A DNA stretch of 64,000 nucleotides. It comes from CBDFKF01 sp965248765. GTDB taxonomy: Bacteria > Pseudomonadota > Alphaproteobacteria > VGEJ01. The notes beneath the pieces were generated by a model. The model made no database searches, was not told where the DNA came from, and saw only the letters and a program-made list of their open reading frames with translations. This document shows positions 8,862 to 16,404 of the stretch, piece by piece. Numbering within the stretch: the stretch's first letter is position 1; each line of letters opens with the position of its first letter. Made by a program: the position numbers and the translations under genes. The stretch lies in NCBI GenBank assembly GCA_965248765.1, contig CBDFKF010000002.1:62001-126000 (forward strand), read 5' to 3'.

Positions 8862-9247
8862 CAGTGGATTTCCAAATCGAACGGGGCGCCGTCGAAGTGC
8901 TCTTCGATCTCCCGCACGGCGGAACGGCTTACCAGTACCGCACGCTTTCCACTGAGCCAGCCGACACGTTGGCCGGGCAGAATGCAGCCCTTCGTATGCC
9001 TGGCGACATTGCCCGCGTGAATCAGGATGAAGCTGCGCGGCTCCGTGTCTTGCAGCCAGTAAGTCTCACCGTATCGCGGGCTTCGACGCCGGACGCAGTG
9101 ATAATTTCCGGGAGGGATGCAGGATCGCCCGCGCTCATTGTCACGCCAGGGCGGCTCAATGGTGTGAAGGTCAAGCCCGCTAGCGACAAACCGGCCCAGG
9201 GTGTGGCCGTCCGCGCGTTCGACGCGTTCGAGCGTTGCGGTCCTCAC
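8861..9247 (-). CDS. DUF5675-family protein, candidate endolysin
   Basis: 128 residues from the GTG at 9247, which overlaps the stop of a mini-ORF (GTGA). The sequence carries RSCIPPGNYHC, then SFILIHAGNVARHTKGCILP near the C-terminal third. The His-x-Gly-Asn and later Gly-Cys arrangement is shared by the DUF5675 family and recalls the His/Cys pair of L,D-transpeptidases. It is placed beside holin-like genes, which supports a cell-wall role. Whether it cuts or only binds peptidoglycan cannot be told from sequence. A longer in-frame upstream extension exists but overlaps real genes. Confidence 0.65.
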   Translation of the reverse strand: MRTATLERVERADGHTLGRFVASGLDLHTIEPPWRDNERGRSCIPPGNYHCVRRRSPRYGETYWLQDTEPRSFILIHAGNVARHTKGCILPGQRVGWLSGKRAVLVSRSAVREIEEHFDGAPFDLEIH

Positions 9248-9300
9248 GTCGCGCTCCCCTCGCGCTTGATACCGGCGCAGATGTCGTCGATCAGTCTCAT
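9244..9300 (-). CDS. 18-codon mini-ORF linking two genes
   Basis: An ATG at 9300 opens 18 codons (MRLIDDICAGIKREGSAT) that end at 9244. Its start overlaps the stop of the head-closure gene (ATGA) and its stop overlaps the GTG of the DUF5675 gene (GTGA). It may be a translated peptide, or only a bridge that lets ribosomes pass from one gene to the next. Confidence 0.35.
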   Translation of the reverse strand: MRLIDDICAGIKREGSAT

Positions 9301-9638
9301 GCCGTCTCGGTTTCCCGCTCGCCGCGCCAGACTGCATAAATCCAGAGCTTCCGGCCCCGGGTGCCGGGCACTTCGGAGATGGCCTCGATGTCGAGCTTGC
9401 GCCTCTTCTCGTCGGTGATCGTCCAGGTGTGGTCGATGTCTTCGAGCCCTTCGCCACGCAGCTCGTAGCGGCTGTTCCATTCGCCAACGTGGGTATCGGC
9501 CTGGAGCCCTTCGCCGCCGCCCCGGTCGCGGCGGATCGCCCACACGACATGATCGATCGGCGTACCCGGGACGATCTGGCCGCCGACATTCTGGCCGGGT
9601 GTCGGTTCGTGGAGCACCAGACGGCGGTCACCCTCCAT
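9297..9638 (-). CDS. Head closure / head-tail adaptor protein
   Basis: 113 residues from the ATG at 9638, which lies inside the last codons of the upstream small membrane gene. The start GDRRLVLHEPTPGQNVGGQ, a central VVWAIRRDRGG and a C-terminal RKLWIYAVWRGERE match the short beta-barrel head-tail joining proteins (SPP1 gp16-like) that follow the connector in siphophages. An upstream in-frame start at 9659 is less likely because it would extend further into the small membrane gene. It closes the portal vertex after packaging. Confidence 0.65.
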   Translation of the reverse strand: MEGDRRLVLHEPTPGQNVGGQIVPGTPIDHVVWAIRRDRGGGEGLQADTHVGEWNSRYELRGEGLEDIDHTWTITDEKRRKLDIEAISEVPGTRGRKLWIYAVWRGERETETA

Positions 9639-9774
9639 GCGGCAACGACCCCAGGACAAATCCCGCCATGAACAGGCCAGCCGCGAGCGCGATCAGAAAC
9701 AGCGCGGTCCATGGTTTCGCCGCCAGGTGCGCGAGAAAGGAATCGGCCCGCTTCTCGATACTCGTCTTCGTCAT
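9628..9774 (-). CDS. 48-residue single-span membrane protein
   Basis: ATG at 9774, stop at 9628. The N-terminal 20 residues are polar and basic, then one clear membrane span (residues 22-44, WTALFLIALAAGLFMAGFVL) and a short SLPHGG tail. It overlaps the head closure gene by 11 bases. Together with the XhlA-like gene just upstream it looks like part of a lysis set; it could also be a superinfection or envelope factor. The upstream gene ends about 33 bases before it. Confidence 0.55.
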   Translation of the reverse strand: MTKTSIEKRADSFLAHLAAKPWTALFLIALAAGLFMAGFVLGSLPHGG

Positions 9775-9807
9775 GTTTGCCTCCTTTTCTCACGCGCTCC
9801 CCATCGT

Positions 9808-10032
9808 TCAGCCCCCAACAAGCGTCGGCCAGAACTCGCGGGCCACCACGGCGAGCATGCCGCCCAGGACGACGTAGAGAAGACGCGTATTGCGGTTCAT
9901 CAGGGCCTCTACTTTGGCAAGGCTCCCGTTGATCTCGCCATAGCGGCGCTCACAGGCAATCTCGTGCTTCATGAGGTCCTGCGCGGACCCTGCCCGCACA
10001 CGCTCAAGGTGCGCCTGCGTCACCTCAGTCAT
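9808..10032 (-). CDS. XhlA-like membrane-anchored coiled-coil protein
   Basis: 74 residues. Residues 1-48 form a charged amphipathic helix (AHLERVRAGSAQDLMKHEIA, then INGSLAKVEALMNRN) and residues 49-66 form a single membrane span at the C-terminus (RLLYVVLGGMLAVVA). This layout is that of XhlA-type holin partners. It overlaps the connector gene by eight bases upstream. A role in lysis is inferred from architecture and neighbours only. Confidence 0.55.
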   Translation of the reverse strand: MTEVTQAHLERVRAGSAQDLMKHEIACERRYGEINGSLAKVEALMNRNTRLLYVVLGGMLAVVAREFWPTLVGG

Positions 10033-10573
10033 ACCGCCTCCATGGAGCGATCAGCGCGAAGACCGCACTGGTGGGCCGCATTTCGTTAAATCCGTCATAG
10101 AACTGTCGAACCAGCAGGATCACCGCCTGTTTGAGGGCCTTGTTCTCCTCGTCGATGTCGAGGCCGCGCTCGACGGTGAGCGTCAGGAGCGAGTCCGGTA
10201 GGATCGCGGGCCAGCCGCCTAGCGGCGGGTAGAGGATGTTATCCCGGTTCCGCGAGACGAGCCGCCCGAGCTCGGCATTCTCGATTGCGGTTCCATCGGG
10301 GTCCTCGCGGAGGTTCCCGGAAGGCGTCCAGTATTCGACCTTGTCGACCGATTTGACGGCCAGCGCCCGAAAGGCGAGCGGCCAATGGGCGTCCGCCGGG
10401 CGGGGAATGTGAATAGTCTCTGTGATGTCGACAAGGGGCGCCTCGATGAGACGGGAGACGAACGAGACGGCGCTCGCGATTTGGACCTTGAGCGCTTCTT
10501 CCCGATGCGATGCGGCCGGAAGCTCGGCCTTCATCTCCTCGAGTGAGACGACCTCAATCGCCTCCGTGGCCAT
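10025..10573 (-). CDS. Head-tail connector protein (gp6-like)
   Basis: 182 residues. It starts with VVSLEEMKAELP and a helical region, and has the conserved hydrophobic C-terminal helix (LKQAVILLVRQFYDGFNE) of gp6/gp8-type adaptors that form a ring beneath the portal. It follows the major capsid gene by 24 bases on the same strand, the normal place for this gene in HK97-like phages. No signal peptide or membrane segment is present. Confidence 0.75.
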   Translation of the reverse strand: MATEAIEVVSLEEMKAELPAASHREEALKVQIASAVSFVSRLIEAPLVDITETIHIPRPADAHWPLAFRALAVKSVDKVEYWTPSGNLREDPDGTAIENAELGRLVSRNRDNILYPPLGGWPAILPDSLLTLTVERGLDIDEENKALKQAVILLVRQFYDGFNEMRPTSAVFALIAPWRRYD

Positions 10574-10597
10574 GCCCGGACTCCGATGCGTCCACCG

Positions 10598-11974
10598 TCA
10601 GGCCGGGCGGTCGATCTTGCAGAACGCCTGCGGGCGGTAGATGACCAGCGCGACCCGCACCGTGCCGCGGATGCGCAGAATGCCCTTCAGGAAGTCGTCG
10701 TTGGACACCCCGACCTCGGTCAGGAAGTCTCGCCGGACGCGCAGGTTGGCGAAGTTGCGGAAGTCGCCGACCAACCCGTTGACATCGTCCTCGGCGGTGC
10801 CGTCGGACAGGGCGTCGCAGAGAACCACCGGAAGACCCCAGATACGCTCGCTGAAGTCCGCCATGGGGTTCCCTAAATAGTACCCGCCGGCGGACGACTC
10901 CGAGGTCGCCACCTCGTCCCAGGTGGTGTGGTGCATGACGAAGTGCGAGGCCATCGCGCGGCCGCCGAGCGCGACCTTCGTCTTGGCTAATCGCATGGTC
11001 GTCATGGGCTTCGAGAGCGCATCCCCGGTACCGTGCGTCCAGCTCTCCGTCTGGATCTCGTCGCTCGCCGTGTAGTCCAGGACGCCTGTGAGGTTCGGCG
11101 CCGTGCCGTCGCCGAGCAGGATCTGCTTGTCGATGTGCTGGCGCATCATGAACATGAGTCGGTCGTCGAGGTAGAAGCGGCTCTGCGGTTCGTCCGCAAG
11201 CTCTTCCTCGGTGGTCGGGATCGAGACCGCGATCTTCGAGATCGGCATGTCCTGTTCCTCGACCTTCAACGTTGCCTCGGGCGCCAAAGCGGCTTCGGAG
11301 GTCTCCGCCGCCGCGTTGGTGAAGGTCGTTTCCTTCATGAACTTGACGGCGTTCTGCGTGGTCACGCTGCGCGGAATGATATCGGTGACCTGCACCGGGC
11401 GCTGCGGAGAGACCACATAGCCAGGATCGCGGATGACCTCGGGCGCCCAGCCATCGGTCGTCTGGAACAGCGTGTTCAGGATATCGTTGCCCGGAAGCTG
11501 CGATTCGATAGAAAGTCCGCCACCGCGCGATGCCTGGACGAGATCGAGCCCGCGCTCCCGCAGGTCCCGGTAGACGTGATCCGAGATCCGTGGCGGCCGG
11601 GGCTGGCGAAGCACCACCGGCTGCGCCGGGGCTGCCTCGGTCGGACCACCGCCGCGGTTTCCGTTGCGGATGTCCTGCGCGACCTTGTCGAGTTCGGTAC
11701 GCTCGGCCAGCGCGTCCTCGAGGCCGGAAAGCCGGGAGTGAATCTCGACCAGGTTTTCGGCCTTTTCGGCCAGCGTATTGCCGCCGATGCAATCGATCTT
11801 CTCAAGGTCGAAATCGGGACCGGCCTGCTCGAAGGCGCGCGCCATGTCCCGCTCGACCGAGTCACGCTGTGTTTGAATGGAACTCGCGGGCTTGCCGCGC
11901 CACTCGTTGAACGCCGCCTGAACAATCGCCGGGTCAACCGATTTGACCGGGCTGAAGGTCTGTGGGCTCGTCAT
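10598..11974 (-). CDS. HK97-fold major capsid protein
   Basis: 458 residues from the ATG at 11974, whose ATGA overlaps the protease stop. Residues about 1-120 form a charged helical delta-like scaffold region (ERDMARAFEQAG, EKAENLVEIHSRLSGLEDAL). The body has TDIIPRSVTTQNAVKFMKET, a LADEPQSRFYLDDRLMFMM helix and QILLGDGTAPNLTGVLDY, the P-domain pattern of HK97-type capsid proteins. The N-terminal scaffold is probably removed by the ClpP-like protease encoded immediately upstream. Length and neighbours fit well. Confidence 0.92.
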   Translation of the reverse strand: MTSPQTFSPVKSVDPAIVQAAFNEWRGKPASSIQTQRDSVERDMARAFEQAGPDFDLEKIDCIGGNTLAEKAENLVEIHSRLSGLEDALAERTELDKVAQDIRNGNRGGGPTEAAPAQPVVLRQPRPPRISDHVYRDLRERGLDLVQASRGGGLSIESQLPGNDILNTLFQTTDGWAPEVIRDPGYVVSPQRPVQVTDIIPRSVTTQNAVKFMKETTFTNAAAETSEAALAPEATLKVEEQDMPISKIAVSIPTTEEELADEPQSRFYLDDRLMFMMRQHIDKQILLGDGTAPNLTGVLDYTASDEIQTESWTHGTGDALSKPMTTMRLAKTKVALGGRAMASHFVMHHTTWDEVATSESSAGGYYLGNPMADFSERIWGLPVVLCDALSDGTAEDDVNGLVGDFRNFANLRVRRDFLTEVGVSNDDFLKGILRIRGTVRVALVIYRPQAFCKIDRPA

Positions 11975-12729
11975 GCTGCTTCCTTTCGAAGGTTGAGCCG
12001 CCAATTCGCCAGCGTGCGGCGGGCGAGCGCGCGTGCCTGTGCGTCCTGCTCGACCTGCCCGGCCGAGGTGTCTTCGATGACCGCCGTCGCGTAGCCCGCC
12101 TCGACTGCCTCGTCGGGCGAGAACCAGGTCTCCGCCTTGAGCCACGCCGAGACCTGCTGGCGCGACTTGCCGGTGCGCTCGACCATCACGTCGCGCAAGG
12201 TCTTCTCGCTGGCACGGAGACCGGAGACCGATTTGCTCACGCCGTCCTCGATCTCGTCCGCCGTGCCGATCGCGATTACCCAGCTCCACGGGTCGTGCAC
12301 CATGAGCTGGGTGCCGGTGGACATGCCGCGTTCATCGGCGGCCAGGAACGGCAGCACGGCGGCCGATGCCACCACGCCGCGCGCTTCCGCCGTCACGGTG
12401 ACGCCGCCACGGAGCCGAGCGCGCAGGTCGGCATAGAGGGCCAGACCGTCGGACAGGAACCCGCCCGGCGATTCGATCAGCAGGTGAATGGAATTGGGCT
12501 CGGCCGCGTCGAGGTCGGCGATCAGCGCGCGAACATCAAAACCCCAGAACCAGTCGAGCGGGCCCTGGATGCGGACCTGGACAGCGCCGTCGTCGTTCTC
12601 GACCGCTGCCGGCGACGGCGCGTCGTCAACCTCCGGGTCGAGGCAACGAAACGCGACGCCGGCGCGGTCCTGGACGGCGCGGTACGCGGCCGCGCGGCGA
12701 GCTATGAGAGCGAGTAGCTCAGGGTCCAT
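11971..12729 (-). CDS. ClpP-like prohead protease (S14 family)
   Basis: 252 residues. The ClpP fold is visible in VQVRIQGPLDWFWGFDV, HLLIESPGGFLSDGLALYAD and GVVASAAVLPFLAAD. The likely nucleophile is Ser122 in ASAA, and the catalytic His is H145 in MVHDP. In HK97-like phages this enzyme cleaves the capsid scaffold during prohead maturation. The gene is coupled by ATGA to the capsid gene. Its start at 12729 has no ribosome-binding site; a 20-bp palindrome lies directly upstream, so start control may be unusual. Confidence 0.9.
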   Translation of the reverse strand: MDPELLALIARRAAAYRAVQDRAGVAFRCLDPEVDDAPSPAAVENDDGAVQVRIQGPLDWFWGFDVRALIADLDAAEPNSIHLLIESPGGFLSDGLALYADLRARLRGGVTVTAEARGVVASAAVLPFLAADERGMSTGTQLMVHDPWSWVIAIGTADEIEDGVSKSVSGLRASEKTLRDVMVERTGKSRQQVSAWLKAETWFSPDEAVEAGYATAVIEDTSAGQVEQDAQARALARRTLANWRLNLRKEAA

Positions 12730-12730
12730 G

Positions 12731-12799
12731 CCGCGACAATTGTGTCGCGGCTAAGTCCTTGTCAATTCTGGCAAATTGCCACCCGGACAAAATGTCCGG
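12731..12799 (-). promoter_or_regulatory. Palindrome cluster and possible promoter before protease-capsid genes
   Basis: Three perfect inverted repeats lie within 70 bases: 12731-12750 (CCGCGACA-N4-TGTCGCGG, one base from the protease ATG), 12770-12780 (GGCAA-A-TTGCC) and 12783-12799 (CCGGACA-AAA-TGTCCGG). A minus-strand TTGACA box is at 12765-12760. No strong -10 is seen at 17 bases. The remainder of the 12730-12968 gap shows no gene. The GGACA/TGTCC arms match those of the operators beside hicA at 18.4 kb, with a spacer one base shorter. Confidence 0.5.
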
Positions 12800-12968
12800 T
12801 TGCTGACCTGGTACGCTACGGCCATAGCGACAGCCATCAATTGGTTGTGTGTTGCGTGCTTCACCCGATAAACAATCCCTCACTGGCAAGACCGAGGGAT
12901 CACGCCCTGATGCGGGTAGTGGGCGCGCTACTCAGCGGCGGCAAGCTCGCACTGATCCATCTGGGGCG

Positions 12969-13691
12969 TCACTGCGCGGGGCTCTGAGCGGTCTTCACCA
13001 AGACCGGCCACTCTTTGCTTTTGCGAAGGTTTCGGGCGCGTACGAGAAGGGGTCGCGTCGGGGCAACTTGGAGTTCGCGAAGTGTTGGACACGTATCTTG
13101 GCGGTCAACCTTCACATAGAGAATGTATCGCCCACAGTATACGCGATAGAATTTTACACCATCATCGCGTTTCCAAAACGGATCCATAAAAAAGGGAACG
13201 AAGTCGTCGTCGATCCAGCGCATGAAACAAACCGAATAATCTTCCGCTTTTGCGGGGTCCGCGCGAATCAGTAAGTCTCGTATTTTTGGCTCGTGCACTC
13301 CCAGATTAACCCTTTGAAACGCTCGCTGAGTCGATGCGTGCGCCCTCCATAGCACAGATAACCCGAAGAGTTTAAACCGCTCATACTCGACATCTTCGAG
13401 CTGCCAACCCTTCAATAGACGGTTCTTGTAGATGGGAGTGAACTCCTTAAATCGGTTCAGTAGAACCTTACAGGCGTAGTCGTCCCAAGGGCCGAACAGC
13501 AATTCCCCTTCGCTCGTGACAATTGCGTCGTCATATATGCCGACTGGAATTTTTGTCGGATACTGGCCCGGCGTATTGGTCAGTAGTCGGGTGGGTCCTT
13601 CAGACTGAGGTGGTAGCTCATAGAACGCCTTCGGCACAATGTGGGCCTTGACCGCGCGTCCAGACTTTCCCGTGAGTTTGCAGACAATCAT
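12969..13691 (-). CDS. Unknown 240-residue protein, possible cargo (moron) gene
   Basis: ATG at 13691; a TTG at 13706 is the alternative. The N-terminus reads MIVCKLTGKSGRAVKAHIVP, a Cys-containing turn followed by a K-A-H-I-V-P motif like the start of HNH-type or treble-clef proteins, but no full HNH motif follows. The rest is rich in Trp, Tyr, Arg and Asp (GWQLEDVEYERFKLFGLSVL, CFMRWIDDDFVPFFMDPFW). It lies between protease and portal genes, which are normally adjacent, and its composition is less GC-rich than theirs. A host-benefit or anti-phage function is possible but unproven. Confidence 0.6.
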   Translation of the reverse strand: MIVCKLTGKSGRAVKAHIVPKAFYELPPQSEGPTRLLTNTPGQYPTKIPVGIYDDAIVTSEGELLFGPWDDYACKVLLNRFKEFTPIYKNRLLKGWQLEDVEYERFKLFGLSVLWRAHASTQRAFQRVNLGVHEPKIRDLLIRADPAKAEDYSVCFMRWIDDDFVPFFMDPFWKRDDGVKFYRVYCGRYILYVKVDRQDTCPTLRELQVAPTRPLLVRARNLRKSKEWPVLVKTAQSPAQ

Positions 13692-13781
13692 CGCGCTAAC
13701 AACCAAGCCTGAAGTATCTCCACGAATTTATATGGGAAATATTGGGAAATACAGTCAGTTAGGGGATCGACGTGCATGCTG

Positions 13782-14162
13782 TCATCTTAATCTAATAGTG
13801 GTTGCGAAACATCCATCGAGATCAGAGAGGACAGCATGCACGCGATGAGCTGGTTGGATAAATGGTGCAACGCAACGCCGTCCTTGCATTTTGGGCGCCT
13901 GGGTCCAGTCCTTGCCGCTGAGAACGATGCAGGACCGGCCTTGAGTGTCGGTGACGACGACGGTCCAAGACCCATCGGGCGCCACGAACAACTCGACCAT
14001 CCGCCGCGCATCGGCCGACACCCCCACCGCCTGCCGTGTTTCGCCGAACCGCTGCTTCAATAATTCCGCGAGCCCATGTTGTGGCCCGCACAGCATTTGT
14101 CCGGTGGCGGGCGCGGACCACACGACGGCCAACAAAAAAGCCGCCAGAGCGGCGGCCTTCAA
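13782..14162 (-). CDS. Secreted small protein, paralogue of the lipoprotein at 21.9-22.2 kb
   Basis: 126 residues with a clear signal peptide (MKAAALAAFLLAVVWSAPATG). The mature part has a Cys, then LAELLKQRFGE, VELFVAPDGSWTVVVTDTQG, RSCIV and SGKDW. The pattern Cys, L-x-x-R-x-x-E, G-x-W-T, G-R-x-C-I is shared with the lipoprotein encoded at 21858-22199, so the two are diverged paralogues in one prophage. Two Cys residues in the mature domain could form a disulfide. The function is unknown; an envelope role is likely. Confidence 0.65.
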   Translation of the reverse strand: MKAAALAAFLLAVVWSAPATGQMLCGPQHGLAELLKQRFGETRQAVGVSADARRMVELFVAPDGSWTVVVTDTQGRSCIVLSGKDWTQAPKMQGRRCVAPFIQPAHRVHAVLSDLDGCFATTIRLR

Positions 14163-14194
14163 ACCAAAAGGGGGTGATCATCTCATCACCTGTT

Positions 14195-14377
14195 TCAGCC
14201 GGCGTAAATCACCGCCTCCGCCTCGCGCCGCCGCACCAGCCCCTCCGACCGCACAGCTGCCTCGGGTATCAACCACCGGCACCAGAAACTGTATTGCCCA
14301 ACGTTGAAGAACCGACCTACTCTGTTGATGGGATCCGGTCGGCCCTTCAACTCAATCCGCGCGCCCAACTCTCTCAT
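14195..14377 (-). CDS. Small hypothetical protein
   Basis: 60 residues from the ATG at 14377, ending 32 bases before the secreted-protein gene. The composition looks coding (MRELGARIELKGRPDPINRV, then VGQYSFWCRWLIPEA and a charged helix). An in-frame start further upstream (14455) exists. No family is recognised. It could be a fragment of a larger gene lost during moron exchange; the surrounding 14163-14459 stretch holds nothing else I can support. Confidence 0.35.
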   Translation of the reverse strand: MRELGARIELKGRPDPINRVGRFFNVGQYSFWCRWLIPEAAVRSEGLVRRREAEAVIYAG

Positions 14378-14459
14378 ACGCGGTGGACCACCTGATGGAG
14401 GCAGGCCAATGCTTACCGTTATACAGCCGACGACACTTGCGGACCTTAGGGACATTCAA

Positions 14460-14795
14460 ATGAGACTAGTACTGATCGCAGTAGCCGGAATCACGACGCT
14501 CACGGCCGGTTGTAGTATGACGCTTCCTGTGCGCGGCCAAGTGCAAAACAGTTCAGAGACGTTCACGGGCACCACCACTGGATACTTGGATGGAGGTGGG
14601 AATCTTACGATCGTTTCGAGCAAAGGGACGACCTGCACGGGCAACTTTGTCTACGTTACATCTCGAGAAGGAGAGGGAATATTTGGTTGTGACGATGGCA
14701 GGACCGGGCCCTTTCGGTTCGTCTCGACGGGTACCAGAGGAACCGGCTATGGTGATCTGGGTGGTCAGCGACTCACCTTCACCTTCGGAAACTGA
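14460..14795 (+). CDS. Prophage lipoprotein, opposite to the structural operon
   Basis: 111 residues from the ATG at 14460. A lipobox signal peptide (MRLVLIAVAGITTLTAGC, Cys18 as the lipidated residue) precedes a Gly/Thr-rich beta domain with repeated G-x-T-G patterns: ETFTGTTTGYLDGGGNLTIV, GTTCTGNFVYV, IFGCDDGRTGPFRFVSTGTR and a terminal FTFGN. The CDDGRTGPF core occurs in a small outer-membrane lipoprotein family seen in proteobacteria. It runs against the late genes, so it is probably expressed in the lysogen. Confidence 0.65.
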   Translation: MRLVLIAVAGITTLTAGCSMTLPVRGQVQNSSETFTGTTTGYLDGGGNLTIVSSKGTTCTGNFVYVTSREGEGIFGCDDGRTGPFRFVSTGTRGTGYGDLGGQRLTFTFGN

Positions 14796-14959
14796 GGCGC
14801 TGTATAACAGCCGCTTCGTGCGGAGGCTCTGTTGCAAAGATCATCCGGACCGGCGTCGGGGATGTTGATTACCTGGCCGAGCTATGGGCCGGATCTCGAT
14901 TTCGCCTTCAAGGAAATACTCGGGCCTCACCGAGGAGGATTTTGCCGTTAATTGGGCCG

Positions 14960-15169
14960 TTACGCCGCCTCCCGCAAGAAAGAGCGCATCGCCACCGCTA
15001 CCGGGCCCGGCACGTCCTGGCTCCCGTCGGCCCAGCGCCGGACCGTGCGCACATGTACCCCAAGCCTAGCCGCCAGCTTCGCAGCCGACAGCCCCAGCTT
15101 CTCCCGCGCCACGCGGAATTCTTGCGGCGTCATGCGGCGGTCGTCAGGCGGCTTGCTGCTCGTCGTCAT
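14960..15169 (-). CDS. Helix-turn-helix protein
   Basis: 69 residues from the ATG at 15169, overlapping the portal gene end by 26 bases; a second ATG at 15133 would give 57 residues. The sequence TPQEFRVAREKLGLSAAKLA, then LGVHVRTVRRWADG, is a compact Xre-type DNA-binding domain with the recognition helix at VRTVRRW. Small regulators of this type occur in phage morphogenesis clusters, perhaps to tune late genes. The target is unknown. Confidence 0.6.
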   Translation of the reverse strand: MTTSSKPPDDRRMTPQEFRVAREKLGLSAAKLAARLGVHVRTVRRWADGSQDVPGPVAVAMRSFLREAA

Positions 15170-16403
15170 CGCTTGAGGGTTCCGATGCCATGTCCTGCGC
15201 CGGCGCGCCCTTCGGCTGAATGAGTCGGTCGCCGTCCTCACGTGGCGGCAGGCGCAGCCGTCGACGACCCTCGTTAACCGTCATCACACCAGCCTTCGCC
15301 ACGGCCTGGTCGACGGCGTTCACCTGCTCCGACCAGGACCCGGCGCGGATGCGGTCAGTCGGGAGCCGGATCACAAGGTCGTCGCGCGCCTCCTCGTGCG
15401 AGAGCAGCTTCGCCGAGAGCTGCTCCTCGATCCGGTGGACGTGCCCGCGAAGAGACCACCGCTCGAAATCCACTGCCTGCTGCTCGAACTGCGTCACGCG
15501 CTGGCCCTCGTAGTACTGGTGCAGAAGTCGAAGCGGCACATTCCACACCCGCGCGATGTCCTCGACCGACCACTTCAGAAGCTCGATTACCTGGATATCC
15601 ACGGCCGACATGCCGCCGGTCGATGCCGCTGTGAATCCGGGCGGGAGCACGGGAACCTCGCCCTTCTCGCGGGCGTCTTGATAGATGCGCTTGAGCTGGT
15701 CGCGATACTGCTGTTGCTGCTCGTTGGAAAGCTCCAGCAGCGCGACATCCATTTGGATCGCGGTGCGCAGACCGGCGCCCCGCAGCAGGCGCCCTTCGTG
15801 GCCCATGGCCTGATCCATGACCTCGAGTGTGCGCCGCGCGGCATGCTGGACCGGACTCGGGCTCGCGAGGCCGTCGAAGCCTGGGCCGTGCAGGACAACG
15901 ACCTCGCTGGCCGGTACGCGTAGCATTTGACGGCTGCCGCCGTTGTCGGTCGCGCCCCACAGCGCCAGGTCGTATTCCGCGATTGACCCCTGGCTCCCGT
16001 CCACCCACTGACAGCGCGTGCAGTTCGCCGGCACGAGCTCCACCGGTCGGCCGCGGGAGTCGCGCCGTATCCAGGAGTAGGCGTTGCCGAAGCCGAACAG
16101 GCACCGCAACATCCACTCCCAGAAGATCCACGGGTCGACCAACCGTGAAGGACGGCGCAACAGCTCGGACACCGGGTGCTCCGGGTCAGCCTGCCAGTAG
16201 TCGTCGAGTGGGTCTTCTAGGCGCGCCACGGTGCGCGGCAATTGCGCGAGCGTCGATGCCAGGAGCCCGATTGCGGCATAGGCGGCCGGGATCGCCGTGA
16301 GTAGCCCCGACGACTGCGCGTAGGTGTGAAATCCGGGCTCGTCGGGATCCGGCACGGGAAGCCGCCTGCCGCCGAATATGCGCTTGATGATCTCGAATGC
16401 CAT
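15144..16403 (-). CDS. Portal protein
   Basis: 419 residues from the ATG at 16403, one base after the terminase stop. It shows the HK97-type portal layout: N-terminal FEIIKRIFGG, then FHTYAQSSGLLTAIPAAYAA, WEWMLRCLFGFGNAYSWIRR, VVVLHGPGFDG, and the stem/crown part with VWNVPLRLLHQYYEGQRVTQ. The protein forms the dodecameric DNA entry channel of the capsid. The C-terminal tail (residues about 395-419) is acidic and Gln-rich. Position next to the large terminase is canonical. Confidence 0.92.
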   Translation of the reverse strand: MAFEIIKRIFGGRRLPVPDPDEPGFHTYAQSSGLLTAIPAAYAAIGLLASTLAQLPRTVARLEDPLDDYWQADPEHPVSELLRRPSRLVDPWIFWEWMLRCLFGFGNAYSWIRRDSRGRPVELVPANCTRCQWVDGSQGSIAEYDLALWGATDNGGSRQMLRVPASEVVVLHGPGFDGLASPSPVQHAARRTLEVMDQAMGHEGRLLRGAGLRTAIQMDVALLELSNEQQQQYRDQLKRIYQDAREKGEVPVLPPGFTAASTGGMSAVDIQVIELLKWSVEDIARVWNVPLRLLHQYYEGQRVTQFEQQAVDFERWSLRGHVHRIEEQLSAKLLSHEEARDDLVIRLPTDRIRAGSWSEQVNAVDQAVAKAGVMTVNEGRRRLRLPPREDGDRLIQPKGAPAQDMASEPSSDDDEQQAA

Positions 16404-16404
16404 G

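Noticed and set aside
10554..11792. Long minus-strand open frame (412 codons) over the capsid gene
   Set aside because: Very Arg/Pro/Gly-rich product that shadows the capsid gene in another frame; the capsid frame has clear HK97 motifs and coupled starts.
12884..12909. ATCCCTC ... GAGGGAT stem as a terminator or regulatory RNA
   Set aside because: Seven-base arms with a 12-base loop and no U-run; could be chance in GC-rich sequence.
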